Assembly (NCBI GenBank): GCA_022606425.2
Contig: JAHDVF020000739.1
Location: forward strand, 620,001-684,000
From: Lepidostoma basale
Lineage: Eukaryota > Arthropoda > Insecta > Trichoptera > Lepidostomatidae
Reading direction: 5' to 3'
Length of the DNA: 64,000 bases
In this document: piece by piece, positions 22,301 to 37,300 of the stretch
Layout: every line of letters starts with the position of its first letter
How positions within the stretch are numbered: the first letter of the stretch is position 1
Made by a program: the position numbers and the translations under genes
The notes under the pieces: model-generated
The model's database searches: none
What the model was told of the DNA's origin: nothing
Seen by the model: the letters and a program-made list of their open reading frames with translations, nothing else

Positions 22301-25300
22301 CTATTACATGTTTTTTTTTATTGTACGAATATATAAGGTTAGTAAGAGCCCTTTTCGCGAAAAAATGCCAAATGTGAAATTTTGTTGGTTGGAACCCTCT
22401 TGCTCTCAGGTGACGATATTTTAAATCAAACATTTCTCTTCCAACAAGTGATTTTAGAACATAACTAACTTACCATCACGCCATTTCCCCGGAGGGGTAG
22501 GCAGAGAGGATGGATCGCCACACTGGCCTGTCCTGGCACACCTCTCGGGCTTCCTCCACATTCATACATCGCACCATGCACGCACGTCGATTATTCCGAC
22601 TTCGAATTTGGCCGCCTTTAGTAATTGGTTAATTTGGTCATGCCATGTTTTCCTCGGACGTCCTCGGCTTCTTTCCCACTCACACTGCTTGTGTACAACT
22701 TTTTAACCATTCTACTCTCATCCATTCGTTCCATATGTCCGAACCATCTCAGGGATCCTTTCTTAATTTTATTCATGATGCAGTCATCTGTCTTACATTT
22801 CTTTCTTATTTCATCGTTCGGTATTCTATCATACAACGTTTTCCGCACATTCTTCTTAGTGATCTCATTTCTACGGCGTTTATCCTGCTTTCATCCTTCT
22901 TTGGCCAGCTCCAAGCTTCACTTCCATACATGAGGGTTGGCACTAGAACTCCATTGTGTACTGCCATCTTTGCTTCTGTGGATATATTTCTATTTGCAGT
23001 AATGACTTTGAGTGCGCCATTTATTTTATTCCCAGCACCAACCCTCCTTTCGACGTCTTTCTCCATTTTTCCGTCTCTTGTAAACTTTAGAACATCCTGT
23101 AATGTATATACTATATCTCAACGTAATTCATAGAACAACTCCTGACTAAGTAAGACATATAGCATAGAACACACGCTTCCTGGGGCCGGGTCAGAGCGAC
23201 TACAGAGTAATATCGGAAATTTCTAAACGAATTTCAGTTCATTCCTCGCCCTTGAAGTTCGAGTAGAGTCTGAAATGTAATTGGCTTAATAAATAAACTT
23301 CAATTGCTGGCATGCCAACATTTTTTTCAAGCCTGAAATATTCATTTTAAGTCCAATTCTTTTGCATGCCAACTGCATCGGGAATTTTGTTGGTTTGGGG
23401 AATTTACCATATAGCCCAAATACTTTATTTTTCTGCAGTTTAAACGTATGAACAAAATCTAAAATGCAATAGCATCAAGTGAATTTTATCAATTCAGTAA
23501 AATAAATGCAGTGATCTATAGGTGATCTCTAAGACGAATGTGTAAAAATCTGTGTATGATAGTGTCGAATGAAAATATAAGAAGAGAATTTAGTGCGAAT
23601 GAAAGCGTTATTGACAAAATAATGGTAAAAAAATGTATATGTTAAACATGTAAACGGAACTAGAAATAGAAGACGATAGAGGAAAACGTGTCACGTTCAA
23701 AGAAATCAAATATTGAATGTCAGCCACGTGAGGAGTCGGAGAAATGCTGAGGAAGCGAAAGAAGAATGTCCGGAAAGAACAGTGTGTCGGTCCATTTGTT
23801 CTGGCTACCCCTTCGGAGAGACGGCGTGATGGTTAGTAGTAGAAGAATTTTATCAATTAATCAAATCAGTTTATTTTCTCAAAATAAATTACGAAAATTA
23901 TTACGGTTTAAGGCATCTATTGAGAACAGGTAAAATATAATATTGAAAAACCGGGAATAAACCTATCATTTAACTGTGTCGCATAATTTTTTTTTTGTTG
24001 TTCCTTAAATTACAAAATGTAATTGCCATAATTATTAATAACCTATTCCCATATATTTTATTAATATCCCTTTTATTAATATTTAGGAATTTGAATTAAA
24101 ATATCGGATTAGGTCATTTTCAACATCGACCACATTTTGAAATTTTTTATCAATCAAGGAGTTCTCCGTAAACCGAAATAGATGATAGTCAGACGGAACA
24201 AGGTCTGGTGAATATGGAGGATGATGTATTACCTCCCACTTTAGGTCTTGGATTTTTTCACGAGTCATTCTTACTGAGCGAGGGCGTGTATTATCTTGAT
24301 GCAGTATTACTCCACTTCGGTTGACTAAATTTAGTTTTTCTTTTAGTTTCAGGCCTAGTCTCTCCAATTACCGACAATAAGTTTGTGACGTTATTGTTTC
24401 ACCCGGTTTTAATAACCTCGAATATCCCACCATACGCATTAAATAACCATTAATAGAGTTTTCAGAAATCAAAATGTGCTCAGAGTCCTATACAACGCGT
24501 TGGTTCGGAGCAGACTCGAAAGAGGTTCTGTGATATGGAGTCCTCACGAGGCGAGATATTCCGTTATGCTGGAGAGAGTTCAGAAAAAATTTCTGAGGTA
24601 TCTCTACATAAGGGAGTGGCTCTATCCCACGGCATTTCTTTTAGGAATGCTCGGAACCAATTCTTTACAGCTTCGAAGAGATGGGCATCTCATAACCCAT
24701 TTCTTTAAATTAATCAGGGGATATTTCGAGAACTCGGCCGTGCTAGAGGGTGTTGGTCTTTTTGTCCCTGATAGATTTCTCCGACAGCGACAGCACAGAT
24801 TGTTTTACCTACCGGCCACCAGAACCAATCTGCCTCTGGTGATACCGGTGGGAAGCAATTAGTCTGCTGAACGCGGTCTCCTCGGAGATCGACGTCTTTT
24901 ATATTAGTGAAGGTACGTTCAGGGGACAAATACTCTTGACTTTAGAAAGTATGTTGTCTTCCTAATGTCTAACCATCTCTAATGCGTTCCTGGTACTTTG
25001 TTGTATTTTTATAATATTTTACCTGTACTCAATAGATGCCTTAAACTTTTTCCTGTTTGTAATGTCTTTTGAGTTAATAAACTGATTTGATTTGATTTTA
25101 GTGTTTATTTTGGCTTTGCTGTCGGAATGGGTGTTTGATTTAGCGAAAGCCATTGTTGTTTTAGTCTAACATTATCATAAGTTATCCACTTTTCGTCCCC
25201 TGTTATAAGTTGTGCCAAAAAATTGTGGGTTTTTTGTCGTGATAATAAAGAAGTGCATACGTTCACGCGCGCTTTTTGTTAACGGTGGATAACTCGCGCG

Positions 25301-28300
25301 GCATACAAATACTCATCTCATGCACTTTTCCAATCGGGTTTAAATAAAACTGCACTATAGACCAGAAAAATCCGAGTTTCTGTCTTTATTCTTTAATGGT
25401 TTGAAGTAGATCGGAATCAACTAAAGATTTCAATTTTTCTTCATCAGAGTTCGATCGTCGTCCACTTCTATAAAGGCCCATTAGCCTCCTATCACCCGAT
25501 TTGAACTTTCGAAACCAGGATTGACATCTATTGACTTTTAAAACATCTACATAAATTCTGTTGATAGTTTTAGTAGCCTTCGTTGCATTTAAACCGTCGT
25601 CGAAATAAAATAGCTTGCAGTGACGTAGATGTTCGTCGTCGATTTTGGCCTTAGATATTTTACGGTTAAGAAAAAAAAACTAATTATACACGAAAAATAA
25701 GCTCTATATGAAGAATATCTAACACACATGTTACCTCTACCATATACAGACACAAACTGGCTTAAACCTGAACGTTTAAAAATAATGGTTTAATTCCTAG
25801 TCCACCTTATATATAGGTAATACCAAGAACGCATGAGAGATGGTTCGACTTTAGGAACACAAGATACTCTCATAAGTCAAGAGAATTTGTTTCTGAACAT
25901 ACTTTCACTAATATGAAAGACGTCGATTCCTGAAGTGATGATGTTCAGTACACTGATTGCTTTTCCCACCGGCTTTACCAGAAACAAATTGTTAAATATA
26001 AACACTCCCACGTGACACCAGGATGAAAAATGATTTATCATATCAGATTTTCAACATAGTTTAGTCTTCAAGTGTATTGAAGTTATAGTAATCGAAAAAA
26101 AATAACTCGACAATTTCTAAAAGGTTTCATTAGTGTAATAACTGCGCTATATCATGGACTAATTTCTGTAAAATTAAATGTGTGTCTTTCTTTAACAACA
26201 TTACGAGTATATTCGTACAAGCAAAATAGTATAAATACATTATTTTAAGTTTCAAGCGTAGGTATAGCTTCTACAAGTTACAAAATGGAAGACAGCAACT
26301 GAGGACAAGAGAAGTTAGAGGCAAACGTTGAAGGAAGTCAAGTCTCGATATGGGCTGGAGCGCCTTCGAAGAAGGACATTCGCTACTTCTTCTTCTACTT
26401 CTAATCACAGTTGATTAAAATAATGTTAGGATCTTGGGTATATCTGTATAACAACAGTTCGAGAAGTTCGTCATATCTCCCTGAAGAATCCCCCAAATCG
26501 CCATATTGTCCCTGGATCTATCAACGCGGTTCAGGGTCCTCTGTTTTTCAATGGTAATTCGTGTCTACAATGACTACATAAAATTAAAAATAATTTTGCT
26601 ACTGTTGCTTATACCTCAATGGAGGAAACTCACCGCGTCGTATAATCTGTCTCCATCTTCGTGGTCGGCAGCCTCCTGGTGCACGGCTGCCAGCACGGCT
26701 CGTGGGGATGACAGGCGCGCTAAGGCGGCGAGAGCGTCTAACGCCGCAGCGCGCACGCGCCGACGGGGACTGCGCGCGCACCCGGCGCAACGCGCGCATG
26801 CCCATTGCACACGCACGCCAGAACAGGGCAGCGTACGCGCTATGTGGGCCGTGGCGCGCAATGCGCCTGCGCGAAGCTGGGAACAGGAAAATTAACAGGT
26901 TATAATTTTTACAAAATCTAATGCTATTAGTAAGCTTGAAATCAATATAAAATATCTATAACATAAAAAATTAAGTGCCCTATATAGTGGTATGTTCAAC
27001 AATTGTAAAATATTTTTAAACTACTAAAGACCACATTTTTTATTATTATTCTTCGTCAGCTTGTCTCTATCCACTGCTGAACGTAAGCCTCTCCACTCCC
27101 ACGCCATCTCTCTCGGTCTCTCGCCAGTGTTCTCCAGACCCCTCCCCGCCGTCCGCACAATATCATCGTTCTACCTGGTAGGCTGTCTCTCGAAACTTCT
27201 CCGCCCCAACCTTGGCCTCCATTCAGTAACCCTCTGGCTCCATCTTCCATCATCCCGTCGACACACGTGACCAACCCACTGCCACTTCATCCTAGCAATG
27301 CGTATCCCTACATCGGTGACCCCGGTGCGTCTTCTAATCTCCACGTTGGGTATGTGGTCTCTAAGCGAGATACCCAACATGGATCTTTCCATGGCCCGTA
27401 GTTAACGCCCATGTCTCGCATCCATAGGTCATCACAGGTAACACACACTAGTCCAGCACTTTTCTTTTTAAATTTTGTGGCATGTCCGACTTGAAGATGT
27501 TGCCCAGCCTTCCGAATGCAGACCAACCGGGCTGTATTCTCCTATCAATCTCCTTGACTCGACCCCCTCTTCTAAAAGCTAACGGATGACCAAGGTACAC
27601 ATATTCATCTATTTGTTTTAAATATTATTGTTAAATTTAATGTAAATGTATAAATCAAATCAAATCAAATCAAATCAGTTTATTAAATTAATAGACATTA
27701 CAAACAGGAAAATGTTTAAGGCATCTATTAAGTACAGGTAAAATATCATAAAAATATTACAACAAAGTACCAGGAACGCATTAGAGATGGTTCGACATTA
27801 GGAAGACAAGATACTTTCTAAAGTCAATAGTATTTGCCCCCTGAACGTACTTCCACTAACATGAAAGACGTCGATCTCCGAGGAGACCGCGTTCAGCAGA
27901 CTAATTGCTCTTCGCACCGGTGTCACCAGAGGCAGATAGTATAAGATAAGTATAAGATAAAATATAAAAGGTAAATTTTAATGGGTAAAAATTGAACCCA
28001 TTTATCTTGTAATATTGTCCCTAATACTCTGCTATGTTAACTAACTCATGTTATAATATATATGTTCCAAGAGTGGAAAAAACAGTGTTTTAATTCATAA
28101 AAAAATCGTCATTATAGAATTCCACGGTGTGATGCCTTAAGTTTATCTCAAATGATTTTTATTCATTAATATAATTATGAACCTTTGTGCTTCTCCAGTG
28201 CTGACTGTCCTCATCCAACAGCGCCTCCATCAACTCCTGGGCTGGCAGCCTCCTCCCCAGCTCCGCCAGAAGCGCGGGCGCCCTGGGTCCTTGCGCGGTG

Positions 28301-31300
28301 GCCGCGGCCAGCGCGGGCAGCGCGTAGCGGAGGGCCGCGGGGCGGGCGGCGCGCACCAGGGCGGTGAGCGCGCGCGCCTGCCTCTGCGCGGCCCCGCGCG
28401 CGGCCCGCGAGCGCGCCCAGCCGCGCGGCCAACGCGCGCACTTGCTGAGGAGTAAGCGAACCGCCCATCCCGGGTTCGGACAACCGGGAAGTCAGGCGCT
28501 CTAGGGTCAACAGAGCACCGCGCTGACCTTCCTAAAAAGAAACAAAGAAAAAAATTACTACATTTTGAATGTATACAAATACTTGTAGACTTGGTGGTCG
28601 TAAGAAGGGTGGAAGGGCGGAAAGGGTAAACCAAGCTAGGGAACAAATTGCCGTACGCTCTTCTAGTGGAACGAAAGGCCTGATGACAACAGTCAACATG
28701 CCGGCTTCCTCTGGAGGGCTTTAGATGGTTTTCTCTCCACAAGAGCAAATGCTGAGAAGTTCCTTTTGGTCCACCATAGATTGTCCCTTCCAGATCCCGA
28801 CTTCAGTAGCTAGCTAGATAGAACCTTAAGTTAAATCAATCCAGAACATCCACTTGTTGAAATATAAACCTTGTACATAAAAAGCAAGGTAAATAATAAT
28901 GCAACTCCCATTTAAAAAAAAAAGAAGGGTGGAATGGGAAATGTTGTATTACATAAAGCGTGCGCTTAACCCAACCAATGACAGGTCATAAGTCCTGTAA
29001 ACACCTCGATCACCATATTCTGTTTCCAATTTGCATCTTCGTCTCTATTCAGATACAATGAATCCTTTAAAAAATTACTATCATGTATGGTGGACTAAGG
29101 GACAGAACGCTTGGCTCCTGATCCAGGGGACATGGTTTCAAGTCTGGACACAACCCGATTCTTTCTTCAAAATAATTATAGCTATTTTCGGCTTATATTC
29201 GAGAATGAAATAACAATTCTAATACCATAATAAGGGAGATAATGAAATAATTTTTTTTTTAATAAAGATTTTTCTTCTCTATTGTTACTAAGAGGAACGA
29301 CCTAATTTCGATGGAGGGACGACCTCACTTCGTTGGAGGGATCACCAAACTTTGATGGAGAGGCGACCTAACTTGAATGGAGGTAGGACCCAACTTTGAT
29401 GGAAGGACGCCCGAGCTTCAATGGAAGGGCGACCTAGCTTTGATGGAAGGACGGCCGAGCTTCGATGGAAGAACGAAGTAGTTTCGATGGAAGGGCGACC
29501 TAGCTTCGATGGAAGGACGACCGAGCTTCGATGGAAGGATGAACTAGCTTCGATGAAAGGACGACCTAGCTTCGATGGAAAGACGACCAAACATCGATGG
29601 AGGGAACCCAGAGAAACTACCCAACTTCGACGGAGGGATGAACATACTTAGATGAACGGACGACGAACTTCGATGGAAGGACTACCAAACTTCGATGGAT
29701 GGACGACTTAACTTCGATGGAAAACGATCAAACTTCGATGGATAGAACCCAACTTCGATGGAGGGACGACCCACGTCTGGTGTAGAATTCACGTGACAAT
29801 CAAATGACGGATTAGCTACCTATCACGTGTCACGAGAATCAATATAATAGTTATAATAGTCCCTTTACATGAATTCGACTCGCGCTTTAACGATGTAGAG
29901 AGCTATTTAACAAAAATAATAATAATAATAATAATAATATGTCATGAACGGAAAATTACTATGGAACATAAACTAAACAAATAATAATTAATTCGAATGA
30001 AAACGTCAGTTTTCTAGAAGTTTTATTACATTATATTTTATGGAAATAGAAACCTCAAGTCGTTGCAGTTTATATACACTAGTAAATGGTGAAGAATATG
30101 GTAATTTATGACAATGACAACATAGGTAGGGGATACTAAATGATATTATATAAATCAAAATTAAGTTATTTGAGGTAGGACGAAACAAAGTGTTTCTAAG
30201 AAAAACGTCTTCTTACAAATTGTTTACAAATGATTTAATCACATTCAATAATGCCTTAGAAGGGCGAAACATGTCATTCCCATAAAATATAATAAAACTT
30301 CTAGAAAACTGACGTTTTCATTTGTATTAATTATTTAATATGGAGTTTTACGTCATTGTTCAAGAAACAATATATAAACAAATAATGTATGCTGCGTTCA
30401 TTGTTTATATATTTCTTTGTTTTAACTTCAATTTCATGGCAAACATTACATAACCCAGGACGCAGGCACCATACCGTAGATAACGTATTTACGTGTCTTG
30501 GGGTAGGTTCAGTGCAAACAAACGGAAAAGGTGCTCCGCTGCCGGTAACGTAAAAGGTGCAAACATAATTTACGTTAACGTAGCACCGTAAACATTTCAG
30601 GCCTTTATCATGAATGAGTAAGTTAGTAAGATGACTGTACCGTGGAGGGGTTTATTATGTATTATGTAGTGCTAAGATATGGGGAAAGAAAGAATTAAAA
30701 ATTTATACGTTATGGGTCACGTAATCGAGGAAGAGATAAAGAAAAGGTGACATGACCAAAACATATTTTATTTTTTTTCTGCGGCGCATGGCGCTACAAC
30801 CCTTGGTGTGTCTTAACCTCCTCCAAGAAACAAATTTCTTTAAGTATTCGTAACGTTGGTTATTTTACGAGGTAAGGTTGTTAGCCTAACGCCCAACCCC
30901 CTTATTAGGAGGACCAGGGTTTTTCTGTAGGGTTGTTCCTTCCCTTAGCTGGGAAATCCCAAAAATCCCCATTCGCCCTCTCTCTGTTAGCTGTGAAGCA
31001 TCAACATACGAGTACGTTCAATATGCCACACCCAGGGTTTGCGGGATCATAAAGATCACACGTGGACGCCAGAGAGTCGGACTAGATGGTAGTGTTGCTG
31101 ATGTTTTGCAACTATGGCGTTTCATGGCATTTACTGGTACACATAGTTTCAACCACGATATGTCCCCTCACGGCCCTAACCATCCATTCAAACCCCACGA
31201 TCAAAACAATCATATCTTAAATATCGTGATTTTATGAGACGCTGTATGAGTGTAGTGAATGGTAGGTATGTCAGAATAGAAACGGGATGCCATGATTCCT

Positions 31301-34300
31301 CTGTGCTTACACTTTTAGTGAAGAGTTGTAATAGTACTTTTTAATCCAAATATTTTTATAATCCCTATTCGATAATCCAATGTTTAGGCCGATACATTAT
31401 AATACTTTTTTTTATGTACACAAAGTAGTGTGATCGTTTGGACCCAATTACTGTATACGATTTTTATTTTTTAGCTATTATATTGATTCTCGTGACATGT
31501 GATAGGTAGCCAATCTATCGCCATTTGATTGTCGCGTGAATTCTACACAAGACCAAAGACAGTGTGACAATCACACTGCCATCGCCGGGAATCGAACCCA
31601 GGACCTTCGGCATGGAAGTCAGAGCTCGTAACCACTCTGCCACGAAGGTCGTCAACTTCTACTTTTTCTTCGTTTCTCCTTAAACACATCAATACCGTAT
31701 GACCACTGGTGGCCGCTACGTAGGCGCACCATCAATACCGTATGGCCACTTGGCACAAACAATGATTCCAATAGGAATTTCAACAAATATTTTTTTGTGT
31801 GGCTAGCGACATCTATACACTATCTCTGCAAGAAAAATGAGCCTTCTGACGTTGGTCGATCTTATTTAAAAAGGGATTTTTGTAGAAGTCTAGCACTAGG
31901 GTTACCACTTATGGTGAGATTGATTTAAAGGATCAAAAGGATATCACTTGAAAGAATTAAATTTCAAGTGATAATAGACAAGAACTGATAAAACATACTT
32001 TGATTTTTTAATGTTTGCTTTCAATAAATATTTTTTTTATAAAAATTTTAAATATATAATATATTAATTTATGCTTGTGACAACCCTGAAAGAAAAATCG
32101 ATGAGATGATCGCCAACGTTGGGGGGACCCGATAAGGCACTTGAAGAAGAAGGAGAATCAATCAACAATGGCACTACAACCCACTATGGACCCCGGCCTC
32201 CTCCAGAATTCTTCGCCACTCTCCCAGGTCCATTATCCGGTTTGCACCACCCCTCCACACCACCCATCCACCTCAGTTGTGGTCTTGCCAATTAAAAAAT
32301 CGCAGAGGTAGTTATTATAACACGAAAATAATGTAATATCCAGTCCATCAGACTGGTGGAGGGGGCCGTGCTGGCAAGCCCGACGGAAGCCTGAGGTGTG
32401 TTCGCAATTTCCCCGGGCGTCCGGTGACCCCATTGTACCCCGTCCAACGGGTCATAATTAACCCCATTGCACGACGTCTTGGGGCGCAATCGATACCAGA
32501 GTCCGAGTAAACACGATGCAGCGGTGCGTCATGCAAACCCCCTGCTAGTGATGGGATTTAGAGTGCCTTCTTGTGGGTAACCGCCGGTTTGCGCGAACCG
32601 GTTTGTACGGGACAGATTTCTCCCCCCGTACTATTAATTTTTATTTAGGCCGCTGACTGTTGCTCGTCTCCGATGTGGTGTAGATGGTAAAAGCAGATAA
32701 TACGGCGTGATGATAATTGTTTGTAATAAAACCGAGTTTTATTGTATTACGGCGTTCGGTGGAGGAGTTGAAGCGAAGAGTGTTGTGGCAGTAGCTCAAA
32801 TCCCTTACAAGGACTGGTTTTCACGTAGCTGGGAGCGCTAAGCCTCCTGACGCGCAGCGTGTGAGCGCGTGTGTGAAAGTGAAGAAAGTGGGGGCCGATA
32901 CCAAACACGACCGACTTAAATAGCCTCCGCGACAACTAGCGATAGGGGTTACCAACGGTTTTTCCGTTTCTGAGTATTTCAGTATACTCTTCGCAGCTGC
33001 TGTTACCACGGCGTTTATGATTTGCTGTTACCAATGGCGCGACCAACGGCCAATGTTTTTCCGAGAATACTTCGATTTATTTACTGCACACAACTTCGTT
33101 ACTATGCGCTTCCACTCCTTACCGACCGCCTTGTTTATTTTAAAAAATGACAGAAGCAAATTAAAACTTAAATTAATATAAAATTACTAACGTTAATTAA
33201 ATAAAATTAACATAGTTGTAAATAATGAAATAAAATAATAAAAAATAAATAAAATAATAATCTATTCGCATACGTCCGATACAAGGTTTATATATTGGTA
33301 TTTTAAACTCCTCACCAAACCTCTTGATATATTATCATTATTTATTATATGACAAGGTGAGCGGCAGATTTCTAATTTAAATTAGGTGCGGGGAGACACG
33401 CGGAGTGTTTTGATATCGTGAGCGTTGCGGATTCGTCAGTCTCTATGGAGCGTTGGACATGAGAGCAGCGTGCTTACGCTTTTGAGGCATACCTAACCAA
33501 TGAATTTTCGCTCATTACCACGTGGCGTAGGTTTTGTGCTCGCTTCAACATACGCCGCATCCGTGATGCGCCATCGATTACTTGAGAAATGGCGGATCGA
33601 CTTTCGATCCGTAAACGCTCTAGGTTTTTGGGCATCCCCAAGTCGACTTTGGAAACAATTCTAAAGAAGAAATTAAACTTCCACCCCTACGATTCAAATA
33701 ATGCAGAAGTAACAAGATAATGATTGTGAATCAAGAAAATCGTATGCTTAACAGGAGAGTTAGAGAGATTTTCGTCTGATTAACAAATAGGGAACTTTTT
33801 CTATAGCGATGCAGCCCATTTTCATCTCGACGATTTTTAAACAACACGTTGAAGATGGTTCTTTCTTTAATCGAACCACTTGATTTTAACAAGATTGTGT
33901 AACTGCTCACACATCCCGGTCGGCAATTATTCCCAGGAAAAGTGATCACCACATTTGGCGACAAAACCTGGTCTGCAAGGTCTCCTGATCTCAGTCCATG
34001 TAATTTTTTTTTGTGGAGCTATCTTCAAAGTCTCGTCTACAAAAATCAGCCTGCCAGTATTGCACAGTTTATCTGATCTCAAATAAAAGTAACGTAGTTT
34101 CCAGTGCATTGTGTGCCCCAACCTTTCTTTCAATATCCTTCTCCACCCTCCCATCCTTTGAAAACATACTTCCTAAATAAACAAATTCATCCACTTGTTT
34201 AATTTAAAATACTCTATTCTCGCGAACCGGTTACAAGTTTTGGTTGAAATGTGCCACCCCAACTCTAAGCAGTTGTCCGCGGCCCTTATGCTAATTCAAG

Positions 34301-37300
34301 ACTTTTTTAATTCTTAGTTTTCAGTTTTCTGCTGACCCCGTATCGCCCTTCCGTGGCCGGTTTCAATTTGCCACGTTTAGCCCCAAAAGCGGACACCGTG
34401 ATACATACAAAATGATTTATAAATGTGTTTCCACAACGTTTCTTCATATATTATTACGATATTGCTTTAGCATAAATTAAGCGGTAAGAGCGATGCGTAA
34501 TAACACAAGGAAAATATTATGACTCGTATTGATAGAATAAATTTGGATTTTGTATTCAAATTTATATGCTTTTGTTTTACTTTAAAAATCTGTTCTAACT
34601 AACTAACTAACTAACCATCACGCCGTCGCCCCGAAGGGGTAGGTAGAAAGAATGGACTGCCACACATTTCTTTCCTGACATATTTCTCTCACTTCCTCAA
34701 CATTCATGCACGCGCGTCGATTTCTCTGACTCCTCACATGGCCGACATTAAATATTTGATTTATTTGATCGTGCCAGGTCTTCCTTTATTTCTGGTTCCA
34801 TTTACATCGTTAACATATAATTTTTTTACCATTCTTTCTTCATTCATTCTTTCCATATGTCCAAACCATCTTAATGATCCTTTAATTATTTTGTTCATAA
34901 CACCATCTTTCGCACCGCGTTCACTTCTTATATTTTCATTCGACACTCTATCGTACAAATAGTATCCACACATTCGTCTAAGAGATCTCATTTCTACTGC
35001 ATTTATTCTACTTTCATCCTTCTTTTGCCAGTTCTATGCTTTACTTCCATACATAAGGGTTGGTAGAAGAAAATCTGTTATTTTATCATTATTTCTACAA
35101 TGTCTCTGTCAAATGATAAAACGTTTATGAATATTAATAAACTAATTCCAACGCCAGTTTCTTTCACCTAAGGCAGCTAAAAGCAATCAATAGGAATTAA
35201 TGTTCCCACTGATGCATTAAAAACACTTGTTAATTCCTTCGTCGTATCTCGACTCGACTATTGCAACGACATTTACGCCAACATACCCAAGAAACAAACA
35301 AATAAACTTCAATCTGTTTTCAATGCGGCAACACGACTTATAAAAAGTGTTTTAAAAAACTCGCATATTTCACAACATCAAAAAGATCTTCACTGGCTCA
35401 AGTGTCCAGAAAGAATCCAGTATAAACTATGCTGGACGGTTTTTAAAGCGCTTCACGGAATGGCACCAGTATATATATCTGAACTTTGTGTTGCTGATAG
35501 CCCCAACTTGCGGCAATCTACGCTTTGATCAGCAAACTCCTCGGCAATAGGCAGATTAGTTGAGCCAAAGCGCAACCCCTGGATAAATTTCGGAGATCGG
35601 GCTTTCGCAGTGGCAGGTCCGTCCGACTGGAATATGCTTCCTGCACGCCTCATATGCATTGACAATCCGACAGATTTAAATCTCACTTAAAAAGCCGCCT
35701 TTTCAAAATATCGCATAAAATATAAATAACGGTTATCTGATTGCTGGTGTCAGATGCAGCTCTCATGACTAAAAACATTGTCAAAGCACCCTTGAGGTGA
35801 GCTATTCACGAAAACGGCGCTTATAAATTATATTCACGAAAGTCAAGATTTTCTACCCTTTATAAACTTAGTTCACTGTACAATGGTGATCAGTAATAAA
35901 TTTAAACTTTTAATAAAAAAAAAAATTTCACACACGTTCAAAAATTCCCAATTAACAACACCACATTGTTCTCCTTTTGTTTTCTACATTACTGTCATAC
36001 AACAATAATCAGAATAAATTTCAAAATAATCCAAAAACTTTCATGGGCATGCGTATCTTGTGCATTTCGAATTGCTTTCGGAGAGGATCGAAGTATCTCT
36101 CTCTCAATCTCTTATATTTGTTTTGGTGAAAACACTCTGATACGTCAACGTTATTTACTATTTTTTTTTTACGTATACGAGTACAACAGGTCGCTTGAAC
36201 CCAATTACAGTATACACTTGGTTTTTAAGCTGATATATTGATTCTCGTGACATGTGACAGGTAGCCAATCTATCCATTTTATTGTCACGAGAATTCTACA
36301 CCAGACCAAAGACAGTGTGACAATCACACTGCTATCGCCGGGAATCGAACCCAGAACCTTCGGAATGGGAATCAGAGCTCTTACCACTCTGCCACGAAGG
36401 TCGTCATTTAATTTGAAACACTGCTAGAATATCACAATTTTGTTTTATAAATTTGTCGCGATAGCTGTTTCACCAACCGATATTGGTATAATCAGGTGTT
36501 ACAATCAACTGTTCATTGTAAAACCTGATAATGCTTAAATCGATTGGCATATCAACTGATTTCTTGTAAGTGAATGCTTCGCTCAAAGAAGGCATAGCAA
36601 TTCTCATGTGTATGACTGTAATTAATTAGATTGTCTGTTTCAACAGTTATTTCCAAAGAGTAATGGTAAATTGATAGGTCGATCGCTGATAAAGATAGGC
36701 TCGCCCGCACGACATTAGGGTGGCTAGGGTGGCCGTGTACACAGTGTGAACAATACTTGAAAAGAGATTAATATGTTTTAGATTTATTTTGTGGACGTTG
36801 GACGATTGAAATGTGCGCGGGAGATGCCTATTGGTGGCGATGAGTTTCGCAACCCATCACACCGCGTCTCCCGTGGGGACGAAAAGAGAAGGATGGAGTG
36901 CCGCATCAGTTAACGACGTAAACAAACCACCACGCCATTTCCCCGAAAGTTAAGGCGCAGAGAATGGACCTCCACACTAATCAATCCTGACATACATCTC
37001 TAGCTTCTTACACATTCAAACAGCGAGTCTACCGAATTTTTTATTAATTTAGTTTCCTCGACGATATATTTCGCTTTAAAAAAGCGAAATATAATATTAT
37101 ACTATAAACTATATAAAACTTCTAGAAAACAGACGTTTTCATTCGTATTAACATTTGATAATGCCTTAGAAAGGCGGAACATGGCATTCTTATACACTAT
37201 AAAAAAGCCTCTAGAAAACAGACGATCAAATGAAATATTTAATATCAGTCACGAATCAGAGAAATCGACGTGCCTGTATGACACGATGTGTGAATGTAGA

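Noticed and set aside
26506..26905. Plus-strand frames across exon 3
   Set aside because: Antisense GC-rich shadow. The minus strand has phase-consistent splice sites and TOG homology.
28177..28510. Plus-strand Gly/Arg-rich frames across exon 2
   Set aside because: Antisense of the TOG2 exon, explained by GC content.
29342..29651. Overlapping open frames on both strands suggesting a repetitive protein
   Set aside because: They arise from the 22-bp tandem repeat. There are no splice sites, start context or conserved domain.
29300..29785. CRISPR-like array
   Set aside because: Units are contiguous with no spacers, and the context is a eukaryotic intron.
31560..31652. tRNA gene suggested by A- and B-box sequences
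   Set aside because: The same head with the same downstream body recurs at several loci, so it is a tRNA-derived SINE. No clean cloverleaf or anticodon arm was found.
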